A DNA stretch of 44,764 nt, taken from assembly GCA_964542665.1 (NCBI GenBank), contig CAZIUF010000006.1:1-44764 (forward strand), given 5' to 3'. Position 1 is the stretch's first letter. Every line of letters begins with the position of its first letter. This stretch comes from JAGOLU01 sp964542665. GTDB lineage: Bacteria; Patescibacteriota; Microgenomatia; UBA1406; GWC2-37-13. The translations under genes were made by a program, and so were the position numbers. Positions 5,931 through 14,035 of this stretch are shown here, piece after piece. The notes beneath the pieces were generated by a model. That model worked only from the letters and a program-made list of their open reading frames with translations. It searched no databases and was not told the DNA's origin.

Positions 5931-7229
5931 TCAGATGAATTTATCGTAATTCCGGGCTGATATCTGCGATTCGATCGACTTCAACGTTTCGAGAACGACT
6001 GAGACGACGATCAAGATACTTGTACCTCCGACAACCAGCGCGGTCACTCCCGTGATCGCTGAGATGATAGAGGGTATTATAGCAATAACTCCCAAAAATA
6101 GGGCGCCCACGGTCGTCAGTTTGAGGATGACTCCTTGGAGATAGTTTTTGGTGGTGACACCTGGTCGTACACCAGGGATGAATCCTCCATTTTTTTGAAT
6201 CTCTTCGGCGATCTTTTGTGGGTTAAATACGATCATCGTATAGACGAAAGTGAAAGCAACGACGAGGATAAAGTAGGCGATGCTATAGACCAAGCCATTG
6301 ACTTGGAATGCTTTGACGAGAAAGCGCGCAACTGATTGGATAGTAGGATTCGTTGAGTATTGGAAAAAGTTACCGATGAGCTGTGGGAACAAGACAAACG
6401 AGACGGCGAAGATGATCGGGATGACGCCAGCTTGGTTGAGTTTGAGCGGCAAAAAGTTTGATGCTGATTGGTACATCCGGTTGCCTTTGACTCGCTTCGC
6501 ATAAAATACAGGGATCTTGCGTACGGCTTGACTGATGAAGACGACACTCGCGATGACCAGTAAAAAGAGCGCTGCAAATATCAACATGTTGAGTACGTTT
6601 TCCTGGCCCGTGATCGAAGAGGTCTTCCATACACTCGGGATGAGTCGACTGACGATACCTGCAAAAATAATCAATGAAATTCCGTTGCCCAAACCATATT
6701 CTGAGATGAGCTCACCAAACCACATGAGTATATACGTGCCTGCGATCATCGTCGCGATAAACGAGATGAACTCGAGAAAAGGAACTTGTCCATTGGCAGC
6801 AAGATGGACGAGGTTATTGTTTTTGAGAAGATAGAAAATACCCACACCTTGAACCAAGGTCAAAGGGAGCGTGAGGAAACGAGTGTATTGATTGATCTTA
6901 AATCGACCATATTCTCCCTCTTTTTGCAGTGCCTCGAGCTGGGGCACGACCATGGTCATGAGCTGAAGAATAATGGACGCGTTGATGTATGGATTGAGTC
7001 CAAGGGCCATTACAGAAAAGTTGACGAGGGTGCCTCCAGAAAACACATCGAGCAGCGAGAGGAATTGATTTGACTTGAAGAGTTGCTGAAGACTATCAAT
7101 CTTGATGATAGATGTCGGGACAAAGGTAAATACCCGAAAAACCAAGATTAAAAACAAAGTGAATAGCACCTTCCTCCGCACAGTGGGATCTCTCCATACG
7201 GTAGTGACCCATTGGACGAGTGATTTCAT
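5931..7229 (-). CDS. secY: Protein translocase subunit SecY
   Basis: SecY is the channel of the Sec translocon in the cytoplasmic membrane. The 432 residues carry about ten hydrophobic segments. Family signatures include ALGLNPYINASIILQLM (plug and TM2 region), EYGLGNGISLIIFAGI in TM4-5, and FNPQKIAEEIQKNGGFIPG before TM8, then RPGVTTKNYL. The start codon overlaps the rplO stop by 4 nt (ATGA), indicating coupling. The partners secE and secG are not in this window. Confidence 0.98.
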   Translation of the reverse strand: MKSLVQWVTTVWRDPTVRRKVLFTLFLILVFRVFTFVPTSIIKIDSLQQLFKSNQFLSLLDVFSGGTLVNFSVMALGLNPYINASIILQLMTMVVPQLEALQKEGEYGRFKINQYTRFLTLPLTLVQGVGIFYLLKNNNLVHLAANGQVPFLEFISFIATMIAGTYILMWFGELISEYGLGNGISLIIFAGIVSRLIPSVWKTSSITGQENVLNMLIFAALFLLVIASVVFISQAVRKIPVFYAKRVKGNRMYQSASNFLPLKLNQAGVIPIIFAVSFVLFPQLIGNFFQYSTNPTIQSVARFLVKAFQVNGLVYSIAYFILVVAFTFVYTMIVFNPQKIAEEIQKNGGFIPGVRPGVTTKNYLQGVILKLTTVGALFLGVIAIIPSIISAITGVTALVVGGTSILIVVSVVLETLKSIESQISARNYDKFI

Positions 7230-7669
7230 GATTGTGGGATAACTTTACCTCCAGCTTTTTCAACTGCAGCTTTCACTGTTGCTGATGTGCTGACCGCCAG
7301 CGAGATGGCTTGGGTAATGTCTTTATCGAAAAGTACTTTAACTCCGTATTGTGGTGCATCTGCAGGGACCAAATTTTTCTCAATCAAGAGTTGTACGGTG
7401 ATGTCACCCGTCAATGCAGCTACTTGACTCAATCCCAATATATATGGTTGTGGACTTGATGGTCTGTTTTGAAACTTACCACGGAGCAATGGATATTTCT
7501 TTACGATGCGTCCTTGGCCACCTTCAAAATGCAGAGGGATATTGGTTCGTGCTGTCTGATGACGAGTTGTTCCTCGTCCTGACTTTGATCCACGTCCTGA
7601 TCCCAAGCCTCGCCCACGACGTCTGTAGCTTGGTGCTGCTGTTTGTGGTAATTGATTAAGTGTGTTCAT
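7226..7669 (-). CDS. rplO: 50S ribosomal protein uL15
   Basis: uL15 stabilises the 23S rRNA core late in 50S assembly. The N-terminus holds the Gly/Arg-rich extension (RRRGRGLGSGRGSKSGRGTT), followed by FEGGQGRIVKKYPLLRGKFQ, both diagnostic. The length of 147 is normal. In most bacteria rpmD (uL30) lies between rpsE and rplO; here the gap to rpsE is only 35 nt and holds no gene. Confidence 0.97.
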   Translation of the reverse strand: MNTLNQLPQTAAPSYRRRGRGLGSGRGSKSGRGTTRHQTARTNIPLHFEGGQGRIVKKYPLLRGKFQNRPSSPQPYILGLSQVAALTGDITVQLLIEKNLVPADAPQYGVKVLFDKDITQAISLAVSTSATVKAAVEKAGGKVIPQS

Positions 7670-7704
7670 ACGTTGAGTATAAATAGTATAGTCGAGAAAA
7701 AGAC

Positions 7705-8181
7705 TTAGGATTTTGCAACTACCGGTGTTCGGTCTTTGAGATTGCCCAACGCTTTCATCACTGCATAGGTATTGGCGATCTGATTACGAGATCCAAGCAT
7801 CTTGCCTGAGGCGTTATAGATACCGGCAAGATCAAAGAGTACGCGAGCTACTCCTCCGATTTTCAAACCGGTACCTTCTGGTGCTGGCTTGAGGAGGATT
7901 TTGGCTGCTTTGAACTCACTCGTGATCTGATGAGGGATACTATTTTGATATCGTGGTACAGAAATCATGTGTTTTCGAGCGTATGTTGAGGCCTTTTTGA
8001 GTGCCTGTGGGACTTCAAGTCCGCGTCCAAGACCGATGCCAACCATGCCATTTTTATCACCAACAGCGACGAGCGCTGAGTATGTTGCATGATTTCCACC
8101 AGTTGTTTTTTTGGACACACGACGCAAGAGAAGTGTTCTCTCCTCTATTCCGTCAGTGCTTTGTTCTCTTTGATTTCTCAT
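7705..8181 (-). CDS. rpsE: 30S ribosomal protein uS5
   Basis: uS5 is at the mRNA entry and contributes to decoding accuracy. The double-stranded-RNA-binding half is seen as RVSKKTTGGNHATYSALVAV and GMVGIGLGRGLEVPQALKKA. The C-terminal half contains LLKPAPEGTGLKIGG and the late GSRNQIANTYAVMKAL. The 158 residues are a normal length. It is followed directly by rplO, with no rpmD. Confidence 0.97.
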   Translation of the reverse strand: MRNQREQSTDGIEERTLLLRRVSKKTTGGNHATYSALVAVGDKNGMVGIGLGRGLEVPQALKKASTYARKHMISVPRYQNSIPHQITSEFKAAKILLKPAPEGTGLKIGGVARVLFDLAGIYNASGKMLGSRNQIANTYAVMKALGNLKDRTPVVAKS

Positions 8182-8207
8182 AAGTCTTTAGGTAAGTTAG
8201 TTGATAA

Positions 8208-8555
8208 TTAAACTTGTATGCCTGCGGTGCGGAGTCCTTCGACAAACGCTGCTACACGGCCTTGATAATGAAATCTACTACGATCGATCACAACAGTTTT
8301 GATCTTTGCTTTCATGAGTTTGTCACCCAGATCAACTCCCGCTTGTGAAGCGGCGATGGTTTTGGTGACTTCTGGTTTATCAAATAATAGGGATGTTGAT
8401 GAGCTGAGTGTTTTTGCCGCTACATCATCGATGGCTTGGGCAAAGATGTATTTGTTGGTGCGATGTATCGCCACACGAGGGCGCTCCGCGGTGCCTGAGA
8501 TATTACTACTCACGCGCATCTTGCGTCGATAGAGTCTATTGGTTAATTGTTTCAT
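8208..8555 (-). CDS. rplR: 50S ribosomal protein uL18
   Basis: uL18 binds 5S rRNA together with uL5. The 115 residues show RRKMRVSSNISGTAERPRVA near the N-terminus, then HRTNKYIFAQAID and the C-terminal DRSRFHYQGRVAAFVEGLRT followed by AGIQV, matching the family ending (D R gg y YHGRV.aLAegaReaGL.F). Usual position between rplF and rpsE. Confidence 0.96.
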   Translation of the reverse strand: MKQLTNRLYRRKMRVSSNISGTAERPRVAIHRTNKYIFAQAIDDVAAKTLSSSTSLLFDKPEVTKTIAASQAGVDLGDKLMKAKIKTVVIDRSRFHYQGRVAAFVEGLRTAGIQV

Positions 8556-8573
8556 AGTGTGTATACGGATAAA

Positions 8574-9113
8574 TTATGCTGTCTTTGCTTTCTTGCCGGC
8601 TTTCAACTTGACTACTTCGCCCAAGTAACGGATCCCTTTGCCTTTGTATGCATCAGGTGGTCGGATTGCGCGGACCAGATGTGCAGCTTCGCCAACCTGT
8701 TGTTTGTCTATGCCACTGATCGTCAAAATAGATTGACCTTCGATGCTATATGTCAAACCTTTTTTCTTTGGGAACGTCACTTGATGTGAAAATCCAACTT
8801 TAAATACTGCATCGCCTGCTTTGAGTGACACGCCAAATCCCGTACCGACGACTTCAAGCTTCTTCTCCCACTCTTTCGTCACACCGATGATTGCGTTAGC
8901 AATCAGTGCACGAAACAGTCCATGCAATGACTTTGCTTTCACACTTTCGCCCGAGCGAGTGATCGTCAACACATTGTTTTCGACTTTTGCTTTGAGTATG
9001 TGTGGGATCTCGACTGTGTTTGTTCCCTTTGGCCCCGTAAAAGAAAGGACGTCTCCTGTTTGAGTCATCTTTACGTTTTCGAGTGGGATGGGTTGATTTC
9101 CAATTTTTGACAT
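8574..9113 (-). CDS. rplF: 50S ribosomal protein uL6
   Basis: uL6 lies near the GTPase-associated region of the 50S. The start chosen is the ATG at 9111-9113 (MSKIGNQPIPLENVK), which matches the family N-terminus; an upstream in-frame ATG would add 14 unmatched residues overlapping rpsH. Two repeated domains are visible, ending with IRPPDAYKGKGIRYLGEVV, a family hallmark. The length is 179. The upstream bases are AAAATAACT, without a Shine-Dalgarno site. Confidence 0.96.
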   Translation of the reverse strand: MSKIGNQPIPLENVKMTQTGDVLSFTGPKGTNTVEIPHILKAKVENNVLTITRSGESVKAKSLHGLFRALIANAIIGVTKEWEKKLEVVGTGFGVSLKAGDAVFKVGFSHQVTFPKKKGLTYSIEGQSILTISGIDKQQVGEAAHLVRAIRPPDAYKGKGIRYLGEVVKLKAGKKAKTA

Positions 9114-9123
9114 AGTTATTTTC

Positions 9124-9510
9124 TTACCAAATAGTAAACAGCAATTCTCCACCAATACCTGCTTTTCGCGCTTCTTTTCCGGTCATGATGCCTTTGGTTG
9201 TCGACAATATCGCGATACCCAGACCATTGAGTACTTTTGGCACTTCATCAACACTTACATATGTTTTTTGACCTGGTTTTGACATGAGCTTAAGATCGGT
9301 GAACTTCGATTTACCGTTTGTATAACTAAGTTGAACAACACATGATTTTTTAGGTCCATCGGTTTCTACTTCAAATGACTGGATATACCCCTCAGCCACG
9401 AGCTTTTCGAGGATATTCTGCACCAGTTTGGTGTGCGGAACATCCACATTTGCCCGGGAGGCAAGGTATCCATTTTTTATTCTGATGACTGAATCAACGA
9501 CTGCTAACAT
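9124..9510 (-). CDS. rpsH: 30S ribosomal protein uS8
   Basis: uS8 binds helix 21 of 16S rRNA and in many bacteria represses the spc operon. The 128 residues begin MLAVVDSVIRIKNGYLASRA and end with GIAILSTTKGIMTGKEARKA then GIGGELLFTIW, the conserved C-terminus. It follows rpsS here instead of following rpsN directly. Confidence 0.97.
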   Translation of the reverse strand: MLAVVDSVIRIKNGYLASRANVDVPHTKLVQNILEKLVAEGYIQSFEVETDGPKKSCVVQLSYTNGKSKFTDLKLMSKPGQKTYVSVDEVPKVLNGLGIAILSTTKGIMTGKEARKAGIGGELLFTIW

Positions 9511-9528
9511 AGTTCAAAAAAAATAGTA

Positions 9529-9813
9529 TTAGGTCTTCTCCATTGTTCGCTTGGTAACTTTACCGTGGCCTCTAAAGGTTCGGGTAAGCGAAAATTCACC
9601 CAAACGGTGTCCTACCATAGACTCGGTGATCAGCACTTCTTTAAAAATGCGACCATTGTGTATGGCAAATTTGTGTCCAACAAATTCTGGTGATATTTGG
9701 CACGCACGAGACCACGTCTTGATTGGGGTGATTTCTTTGGTTTGCTTTTGCATCAAAACTTTCTTGAAAAGTTTTGGGTCGACAAATGGTCCTTTTTTGA
9801 GTGAACGGGTCAT
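9529..9813 (-). CDS. rpsS: 30S ribosomal protein uS19, relocated
   Basis: uS19 is in the 30S head, forms a complex with uS13 and contacts the A-site tRNA region. The 94 residues start MTRSLKKGPFVDPKLFKKVL and contain KTWSRACQISPEFVGHKFAI and HRLGEFSLTRTFRGHGK, all diagnostic. In the canonical S10 order rpsS lies between rplB and rplV. Here those two genes are only 11 nt apart and rpsS instead sits between rpsN and rpsH. No second copy is seen in the window. Confidence 0.97.
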   Translation of the reverse strand: MTRSLKKGPFVDPKLFKKVLMQKQTKEITPIKTWSRACQISPEFVGHKFAIHNGRIFKEVLITESMVGHRLGEFSLTRTFRGHGKVTKRTMEKT

Positions 9814-9819
9814 ATGATA

Positions 9820-10005
9820 TTACCAAGACAATTTTTTAACTCCTGGGATCTCACCTCTGAGAGCCTTTTCTCGAAAAACGATGCGGCTCATCCCAAATCG
9901 GCGGATGTATCCACGTGTTCTTCCAGTAAAAGCACACAAATTGTGGTCACGTACTTTGAACTTCTGTTTTGATGATAGTTTGACGACAGTTGATTTTGAT
10001 GACAT
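9820..10005 (-). CDS. rpsN: 30S ribosomal protein uS14, short form without zinc site
   Basis: uS14 is in the 30S head near the A and P sites. The 61-residue length and the ending FREKALRGEIPGVKKLSW are those of the short zinc-type uS14. However, the usual CxxC...CxxC ligands are reduced to one Cys: LCAFTGR where CxxCGR is expected, and MSRIVFRE where CRICFRE is expected. It is thus a zinc-independent protein on a zinc-type scaffold. The start used is the ATG at 10003-10005 (MSSKSTVVKL). It ends 6 nt before rpsS. Confidence 0.94.
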   Translation of the reverse strand: MSSKSTVVKLSSKQKFKVRDHNLCAFTGRTRGYIRRFGMSRIVFREKALRGEIPGVKKLSW

Positions 10006-10006
10006 A

Positions 10007-10546
10007 TTATTTTTTCTCAAATGGTATTCCTAATAGCTCAAATAGCTTTTTTCCTTTGTCGTGTGATTTTGCATTGGTGGTGACGGTGACTTGCAAGCCA
10101 CGGAGCTTGTCGACAGCGTCAAAATCAATCTCTGGGAATATGGTCTGCTCAGTGAATCCAATATTGAGATTTCCACTTTGATCGACTGCTGAGTGTTTGA
10201 TTCCTCTAAAGTCTTTGAGCAATGGGATCACGACATGGATAAGTTTATCAACAAAATCTACTTTTTTCTTGCCTCTCAGGGTGACTTTTACGCCGATGGC
10301 GAGACCCTCACGGATTTTGAAGGCTGATACTGAGCGACGAGCTTTGGTGATCACGGCTTTTTGTCCGGCGATAAGCGTGATTTGCTTGGCGATCTCTGTG
10401 GTGACGTTTTTATTGACCACTGACTCACCTGCGCCTACGTTGAGCACGACTTTCATGATGCGAGGGATGGCAAATATATTGTCCACACCAAATGCCTCGG
10501 TGGATTTCTTGAGATTGGTTGGATTGTAAAAATCTTTGTATAACAT
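10007..10546 (-). CDS. rplE: 50S ribosomal protein uL5
   Basis: uL5 binds 5S rRNA and contacts P-site tRNA. The 179 residues include FAIPRIMKVVLNVGAGE near the start, GQKAVITKARRSVSAFKIRE, the central DFRGI, and a C-terminal TVTTNAKSHDKGKKLFELLG then IPFEKK. Order rplX-rplE-rpsN is standard. The stop is 1 nt from the rpsN start. Confidence 0.97.
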   Translation of the reverse strand: MLYKDFYNPTNLKKSTEAFGVDNIFAIPRIMKVVLNVGAGESVVNKNVTTEIAKQITLIAGQKAVITKARRSVSAFKIREGLAIGVKVTLRGKKKVDFVDKLIHVVIPLLKDFRGIKHSAVDQSGNLNIGFTEQTIFPEIDFDAVDKLRGLQVTVTTNAKSHDKGKKLFELLGIPFEKK

Positions 10547-10561
10547 AGTCAGATCGTACGC

Positions 10562-10867
10562 TTAGATAACTTGATCACATTTTTTGCAAAATCTTTTTTT
10601 CAGACCATCGACCATCTTGTATCCGATCCGTGCTGCTTTACTGCACTTGGGACAGACAAAAGATACCTTTGACGTATCAAGAGGTCGTGACAATTGCACG
10701 ATACCACCTTGAGGGAATCCTTCAGACTTCTTTACATGTTTTTTATAGGTGTTTATTTCAGGAACGAGGACACTGTTTGTTTTTTCAAACACAGTCTCGA
10801 CTTTTCCTTTTTTGCCGGCGTCTTTGCCTGCGATGATTTGGACAGTGTCGCCTTTATGGATTTTCAT
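10562..10867 (-). CDS. rplX: 50S ribosomal protein uL24
   Basis: uL24 initiates 50S assembly by binding 23S domain I. A KOW motif opens the protein: HKGDTVQIIAGKDAGKKGKV. The centre reads KKSEGFPQGGIVQLSRPLDT, and the C-terminus carries a CPKC ... CKKC pair (near residues 77-98) that may form a zinc ribbon. Length 101 is typical. Confidence 0.96.
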   Translation of the reverse strand: MKIHKGDTVQIIAGKDAGKKGKVETVFEKTNSVLVPEINTYKKHVKKSEGFPQGGIVQLSRPLDTSKVSFVCPKCSKAARIGYKMVDGLKKRFCKKCDQVI

Positions 10868-10882
10868 ACGATGAACAAATAG

Positions 10883-11257
10883 TTAGTATATTTCCTCCGC
10901 TAATGACGAAATCTTTGCAAATCCTTTTTCTTTCACTTCTTTGGCAATAGGTCCGAACACACGTGTCCCTTTTGGATCAGTGACATCTTTGCCAGCGAGT
11001 ATCACACAGGCATTGTCGTCAAATCTGATATAGCTCCCATCGGCTCGGCCCTTTTCTTTTCGGGTGCGGACGATGACGGCGCGGACAACTTCACTTTTCT
11101 TTGTTTGACCATGTGGCACTGCGTGTTTGACGACACAGGTGATCACATCACCGACTGACGCCTTCATCTTGCGTCCACGGCCCGGGATACCGATCATCGA
11201 AACGATCTTGGCTCCTGAGTTGTCTGCGACATTGATCATACTTCTGAGTTGTAACAT
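10883..11257 (-). CDS. rplN: 50S ribosomal protein uL14
   Basis: uL14 lies at the subunit interface and contacts bL19 and 16S helix 14. The 124 residues begin MLQLRSMINVADNSGAKIVS (the family form is MIQ..T.L.VADNSGAk), continue with GDVITCVVKHAVP, and end with GPIAKEVKEKGFAKISSLAE then EIY. Standard position before rplX. Confidence 0.97.
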   Translation of the reverse strand: MLQLRSMINVADNSGAKIVSMIGIPGRGRKMKASVGDVITCVVKHAVPHGQTKKSEVVRAVIVRTRKEKGRADGSYIRFDDNACVILAGKDVTDPKGTRVFGPIAKEVKEKGFAKISSLAEEIY

Positions 11258-11263
11258 AGGTGT

Positions 11264-11497
11264 TTAGGAAATCTTCTGAACTACTCTAAAATGTTTTGTC
11301 TTTGATAGCGGTCTGCATGAGACAAACTCTACGGTATCACCCACTTGTAACGTTGGGATATCAGAGTGTGCTTTGACTTTCTTCGTGAGTGAAATGACTT
11401 TTTGGTATCGTGGATGGCGCAATGTTCGCACTATCTTGATCGACACGGTCTTGTCCATGGATGTCGATGCAACGGTACCTATTTGAGATTTTGCCAT
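11264..11497 (-). CDS. rpsQ: 30S ribosomal protein uS17
   Basis: uS17 is an early 16S-binding OB-fold protein. The 77 residues include GTVASTSMDKTVSIKIVRTL, then RHPRYQKVISLTKKVKAH and the ending CRPLSKTKHFRVVQKIS, matching the family (H P.Y.K.i....k..aHd, E.RPlSK.K...v). It starts 2 nt after rpmC ends. Confidence 0.96.
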   Translation of the reverse strand: MAKSQIGTVASTSMDKTVSIKIVRTLRHPRYQKVISLTKKVKAHSDIPTLQVGDTVEFVSCRPLSKTKHFRVVQKIS

Positions 11498-11499
11498 AG

Positions 11500-11700
11500 T
11501 TATTTGGTTAATTTAGACTTCTGATGTAAATATGTTGAGATAACTGCTTTTTGATTGCGCAAGTGATAAATCTGTGCATTTGCTTTTGGATCTTCACGAC
11601 GAGATGACATGGCTTGCAACATAGAAGCCTGCAATGAGTGCAGTGCTTTCTGCAGATCTGCCGTATTCATCGATTGGTATTTTTGTTTCGTTGATTTCAT
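11500..11700 (-). CDS. rpmC: 50S ribosomal protein uL29
   Basis: uL29 sits at the polypeptide exit tunnel, near the docking site for chaperones and SRP. The 66 residues are mostly alpha-helical (NTADLQKALHSLQASMLQAM) and end with LRNQKAVISTYLHQK, the family's ..R..IARi.T.l.e variant. Sequence conservation is moderate, but position between rplP and rpsQ is decisive. Confidence 0.92.
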   Translation of the reverse strand: MKSTKQKYQSMNTADLQKALHSLQASMLQAMSSRREDPKANAQIYHLRNQKAVISTYLHQKSKLTK

Positions 11701-11702
11701 AG

Positions 11703-12110
11703 TTATGCGCGAACAGTAAATTTGGTGAGCACAGAAAGCTTTGATGCAACCTGTTTCATCACCTGTCTTGACTCTACTTCTGACAAACCATCGATCTCAA
11801 AAAGTACTCGACCTGGTGAGACTGATGCAACATAGTGGTCAAGGTCTCCCTTGCCTGCTCCCATCGTGACCTCAGGTGGCTTTTTGGTATATGGTTTATC
11901 AGGAAATATCCGATTCCAGTACTTACCGGCTTTTTTGGTTGCGCGGGCAAATACGATGCGGGTTGCTTCGATCTCACGATCTTTGATCCATCCAGCTTCA
12001 AGTGACTTGAGGCCATATGCACCAAAGGCGAGCTTGTCACCTTTTGTTGCAATCTTGCGCCAGACGCCTCTAAATTGCTTGCGATATTTGAGTCTTTTTG
12101 GGGAAAGCAT
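11703..12110 (-). CDS. rplP: 50S ribosomal protein uL16
   Basis: uL16 positions tRNA at the A site of the 50S and is needed for activity. The 135-residue reading starts MLSPKRLKYRKQFRGVWRKI, as in the family; an upstream in-frame ATG would add 10 residues overlapping rpsC. Later segments are FGAYGLKSLEAGWI, RIFPDKPYTKKPPEVTMGAG and KGDLDHYVASVSPGRVLFEI. Standard position. Confidence 0.96.
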   Translation of the reverse strand: MLSPKRLKYRKQFRGVWRKIATKGDKLAFGAYGLKSLEAGWIKDREIEATRIVFARATKKAGKYWNRIFPDKPYTKKPPEVTMGAGKGDLDHYVASVSPGRVLFEIDGLSEVESRQVMKQVASKLSVLTKFTVRA

Positions 12111-12114
12111 GGTA

Positions 12115-12759
12115 TTAACGACAAATCCAAACTTTAACACCTACGTATCCAGACTTTGTCAGTGCTGGGTACTGTGCATAATCGACGTCTTCACGGATAG
12201 TTGATGTTGGAACAGTTCCTTCAAAGTATTTTTCTCGTCGAGATATCTCAGCTCCTCCGATACGTCCACCCAGTTGGACCTTAACTCCCTTGAGTCCTGA
12301 CTCGATCACTTGATTCATAGCCTTGTGGACTGTGGAACGATGTGGGAATCCTCGGACGAGTTTGTCTGAGATCACTTGTGCGACATAGTATGCGACTGCA
12401 AATGGTTTCTTGACTGGCTCAATCTTGATATCGATCTTCTGGTCTTTACTCTTTTTGGACGTGTTTTTCTTGATGTGCTTCATGATGATAGCCTTCACAT
12501 CCTCGAGTCCCTTGCCACCACGGCCGATGATGACTCCAGGCTTGACTGCATGGATGATGACTGAGACTTTGTTGATCTGTCGCTCAACATCAACACCTAC
12601 CACAGAGGCTGAGGTGAACTTTTTCATCAGTTCTTCACGGATGAAACTATCCTCGGCTATTGCGAGTCTAAATTGGGTTTTGTTTGAGAAAAACCAACGA
12701 GACTGCCAGTTCTTGGTGATTCCGATGCGTAAACCGGTTGGATGTACTTTTTGACCCAT
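12115..12759 (-). CDS. rpsC: 30S ribosomal protein uS3
   Basis: uS3 lines the mRNA entry tunnel. The 214 residues start MGQKVHPTGLRIGITKNWQS, contain a KH-type GRGGKGLEDVKAIIMKHIKK, and end with a uS3 C-terminal domain carrying GGRIGGAEISRREKYFEGTV and IREDVDYAQYPALTKSGYVG. Standard position between rplV and rplP. Confidence 0.97.
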   Translation of the reverse strand: MGQKVHPTGLRIGITKNWQSRWFFSNKTQFRLAIAEDSFIREELMKKFTSASVVGVDVERQINKVSVIIHAVKPGVIIGRGGKGLEDVKAIIMKHIKKNTSKKSKDQKIDIKIEPVKKPFAVAYYVAQVISDKLVRGFPHRSTVHKAMNQVIESGLKGVKVQLGGRIGGAEISRREKYFEGTVPTSTIREDVDYAQYPALTKSGYVGVKVWICR

Positions 12760-12774
12760 AAATCAGCAATAAAT

Positions 12775-13242
12775 TTAACTTTTCGCTTCAACTTCAGTGG
12801 TAACTGCTTTCTTTTTTGGTGCAGACTTCACTTTTTTGACTTCTTTTTTATCTTCTTTTTTTGCCTCAGGTTTCACTTTTGACTTCTGAGGTGCTGGCGA
12901 CGTGGCCAGTTTCTTTTCGCCTAATACCACTGTTATATGGGTCATGCGACGCACAACAGGAAGCGGGCTTCCCCGTGATCCAGCACGGAATCGCTTCAAG
13001 GTGATACCTTGGTCGGCTTGTATTCTGCGGAATTCTAACATATCTTCGCTCACTTTCAAAGTCGAAGTAGCGTTGGACATGGCTGTTTTGATCGCATGAC
13101 TCATGTATTTGGCAGCTGAATGTGGCATATAAGCCAGTTTGATGAGCGCCATCACGGGGGTAAACTTTTTGATTTCAGGGATGATCATCCGGACCTTGCG
13201 GACTGAGACATTCACGTTGCGGGAGATGTGTTTAGATTCCAT
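12775..13242 (-). CDS. rplV: 50S ribosomal protein uL22 with charged tail
   Basis: uL22 reaches into the exit tunnel. The ATG at 13240-13242 (MESKHISRNVNVSVRKVRMI) starts at the conserved N-terminus; an upstream ATG would overlap rplB. The family C-terminus appears as FRAGSRGSPLPVVRRMTHIT, after which about 45 residues of Lys/Glu/Pro-rich sequence follow (KPEAKKEDKKEVKKVKSAPK). That tail is probably disordered. Directly follows rplB with 11 nt between, with rpsS missing from the usual slot. Confidence 0.95.
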   Translation of the reverse strand: MESKHISRNVNVSVRKVRMIIPEIKKFTPVMALIKLAYMPHSAAKYMSHAIKTAMSNATSTLKVSEDMLEFRRIQADQGITLKRFRAGSRGSPLPVVRRMTHITVVLGEKKLATSPAPQKSKVKPEAKKEDKKEVKKVKSAPKKKAVTTEVEAKS

Positions 13243-13253
13243 AACTACTTGAA

Positions 13254-14033
13254 TTATCGGGGTCGTGCCGAAATGATAAGAGACTTTGTCCACTTTCGAC
13301 GATTTCGAGTTCGTACTCCTCGTGCTTGCTTGCCCCATGGAGTCTTTGGATGCATACCTTCACCGCTGCGTCCTTCACCTCCACCGTGTGGATGTGAGCG
13401 AGGATTCTGAGCGGTACCACGGACAGTTGGTCTCCAACCCATAAGGATCTTACGACCAGCTTTGCCTATGATTTCATCTTTGTGACTGATATTACTGACT
13501 CGTCCCACCGTTGCGCGAGCCAATGCATTGAACTTGCGGACTTCACCAGAACCGAGCTTGACCTGGACGATGTCTCCATCACGAGCTACGATCATGGCAA
13601 ATACTCCAGCTGCTCGGGCAAACTTGGCTCCTTGGCCAGCATGGATCTCGATGTTGTGGACTTCGATACCAACGGGGATCTTGCCCATGGGTAAACAGTT
13701 TCCCACTTTGATCTCAGCATCATCCGAAGACATGATAGGATCACCGACTTTGAGTCCGTCTGGACTGATGATGTAGCGATACTCTGCATCAGAATATTTG
13801 ACCAAACTGATATGAGCATTGCGATTTGGATCGTATTCGATAGACTCGACGATAGCGCCTACACCAAACTTATCGCGTTTAAAATCAATCTGACGATAAT
13901 ATCTCTTTTGACGATTTCCTCGATGTCTCACTGAGACAGTTCCAGACACATCACGACCTGCATGCTTACCCAGCACCGTGATAAGTGATTTTTGTGGCTT
14001 CTGTTTGGTGAAAAGTTGAGATGTCGACTTCAT
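13254..14033 (-). CDS. rplB: 50S ribosomal protein uL2
   Basis: uL2 is essential for peptidyl-transferase activity and subunit association. The 259 residues (slightly short against about 275) contain KHAGRDVSGTVSVRHRGNRQ and KRYYRQIDFKRDKFG, central GKVGNCLPMGKIPVG-like sequence, and the conserved HPHGGGEGRSGEGMHPKTPW with the functionally important His in HPHGGG. It ends TRNRRKWTKSLIISARPR. Confidence 0.97.
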   Translation of the reverse strand: MKSTSQLFTKQKPQKSLITVLGKHAGRDVSGTVSVRHRGNRQKRYYRQIDFKRDKFGVGAIVESIEYDPNRNAHISLVKYSDAEYRYIISPDGLKVGDPIMSSDDAEIKVGNCLPMGKIPVGIEVHNIEIHAGQGAKFARAAGVFAMIVARDGDIVQVKLGSGEVRKFNALARATVGRVSNISHKDEIIGKAGRKILMGWRPTVRGTAQNPRSHPHGGGEGRSGEGMHPKTPWGKQARGVRTRNRRKWTKSLIISARPR

Positions 14034-14035
14034 AG

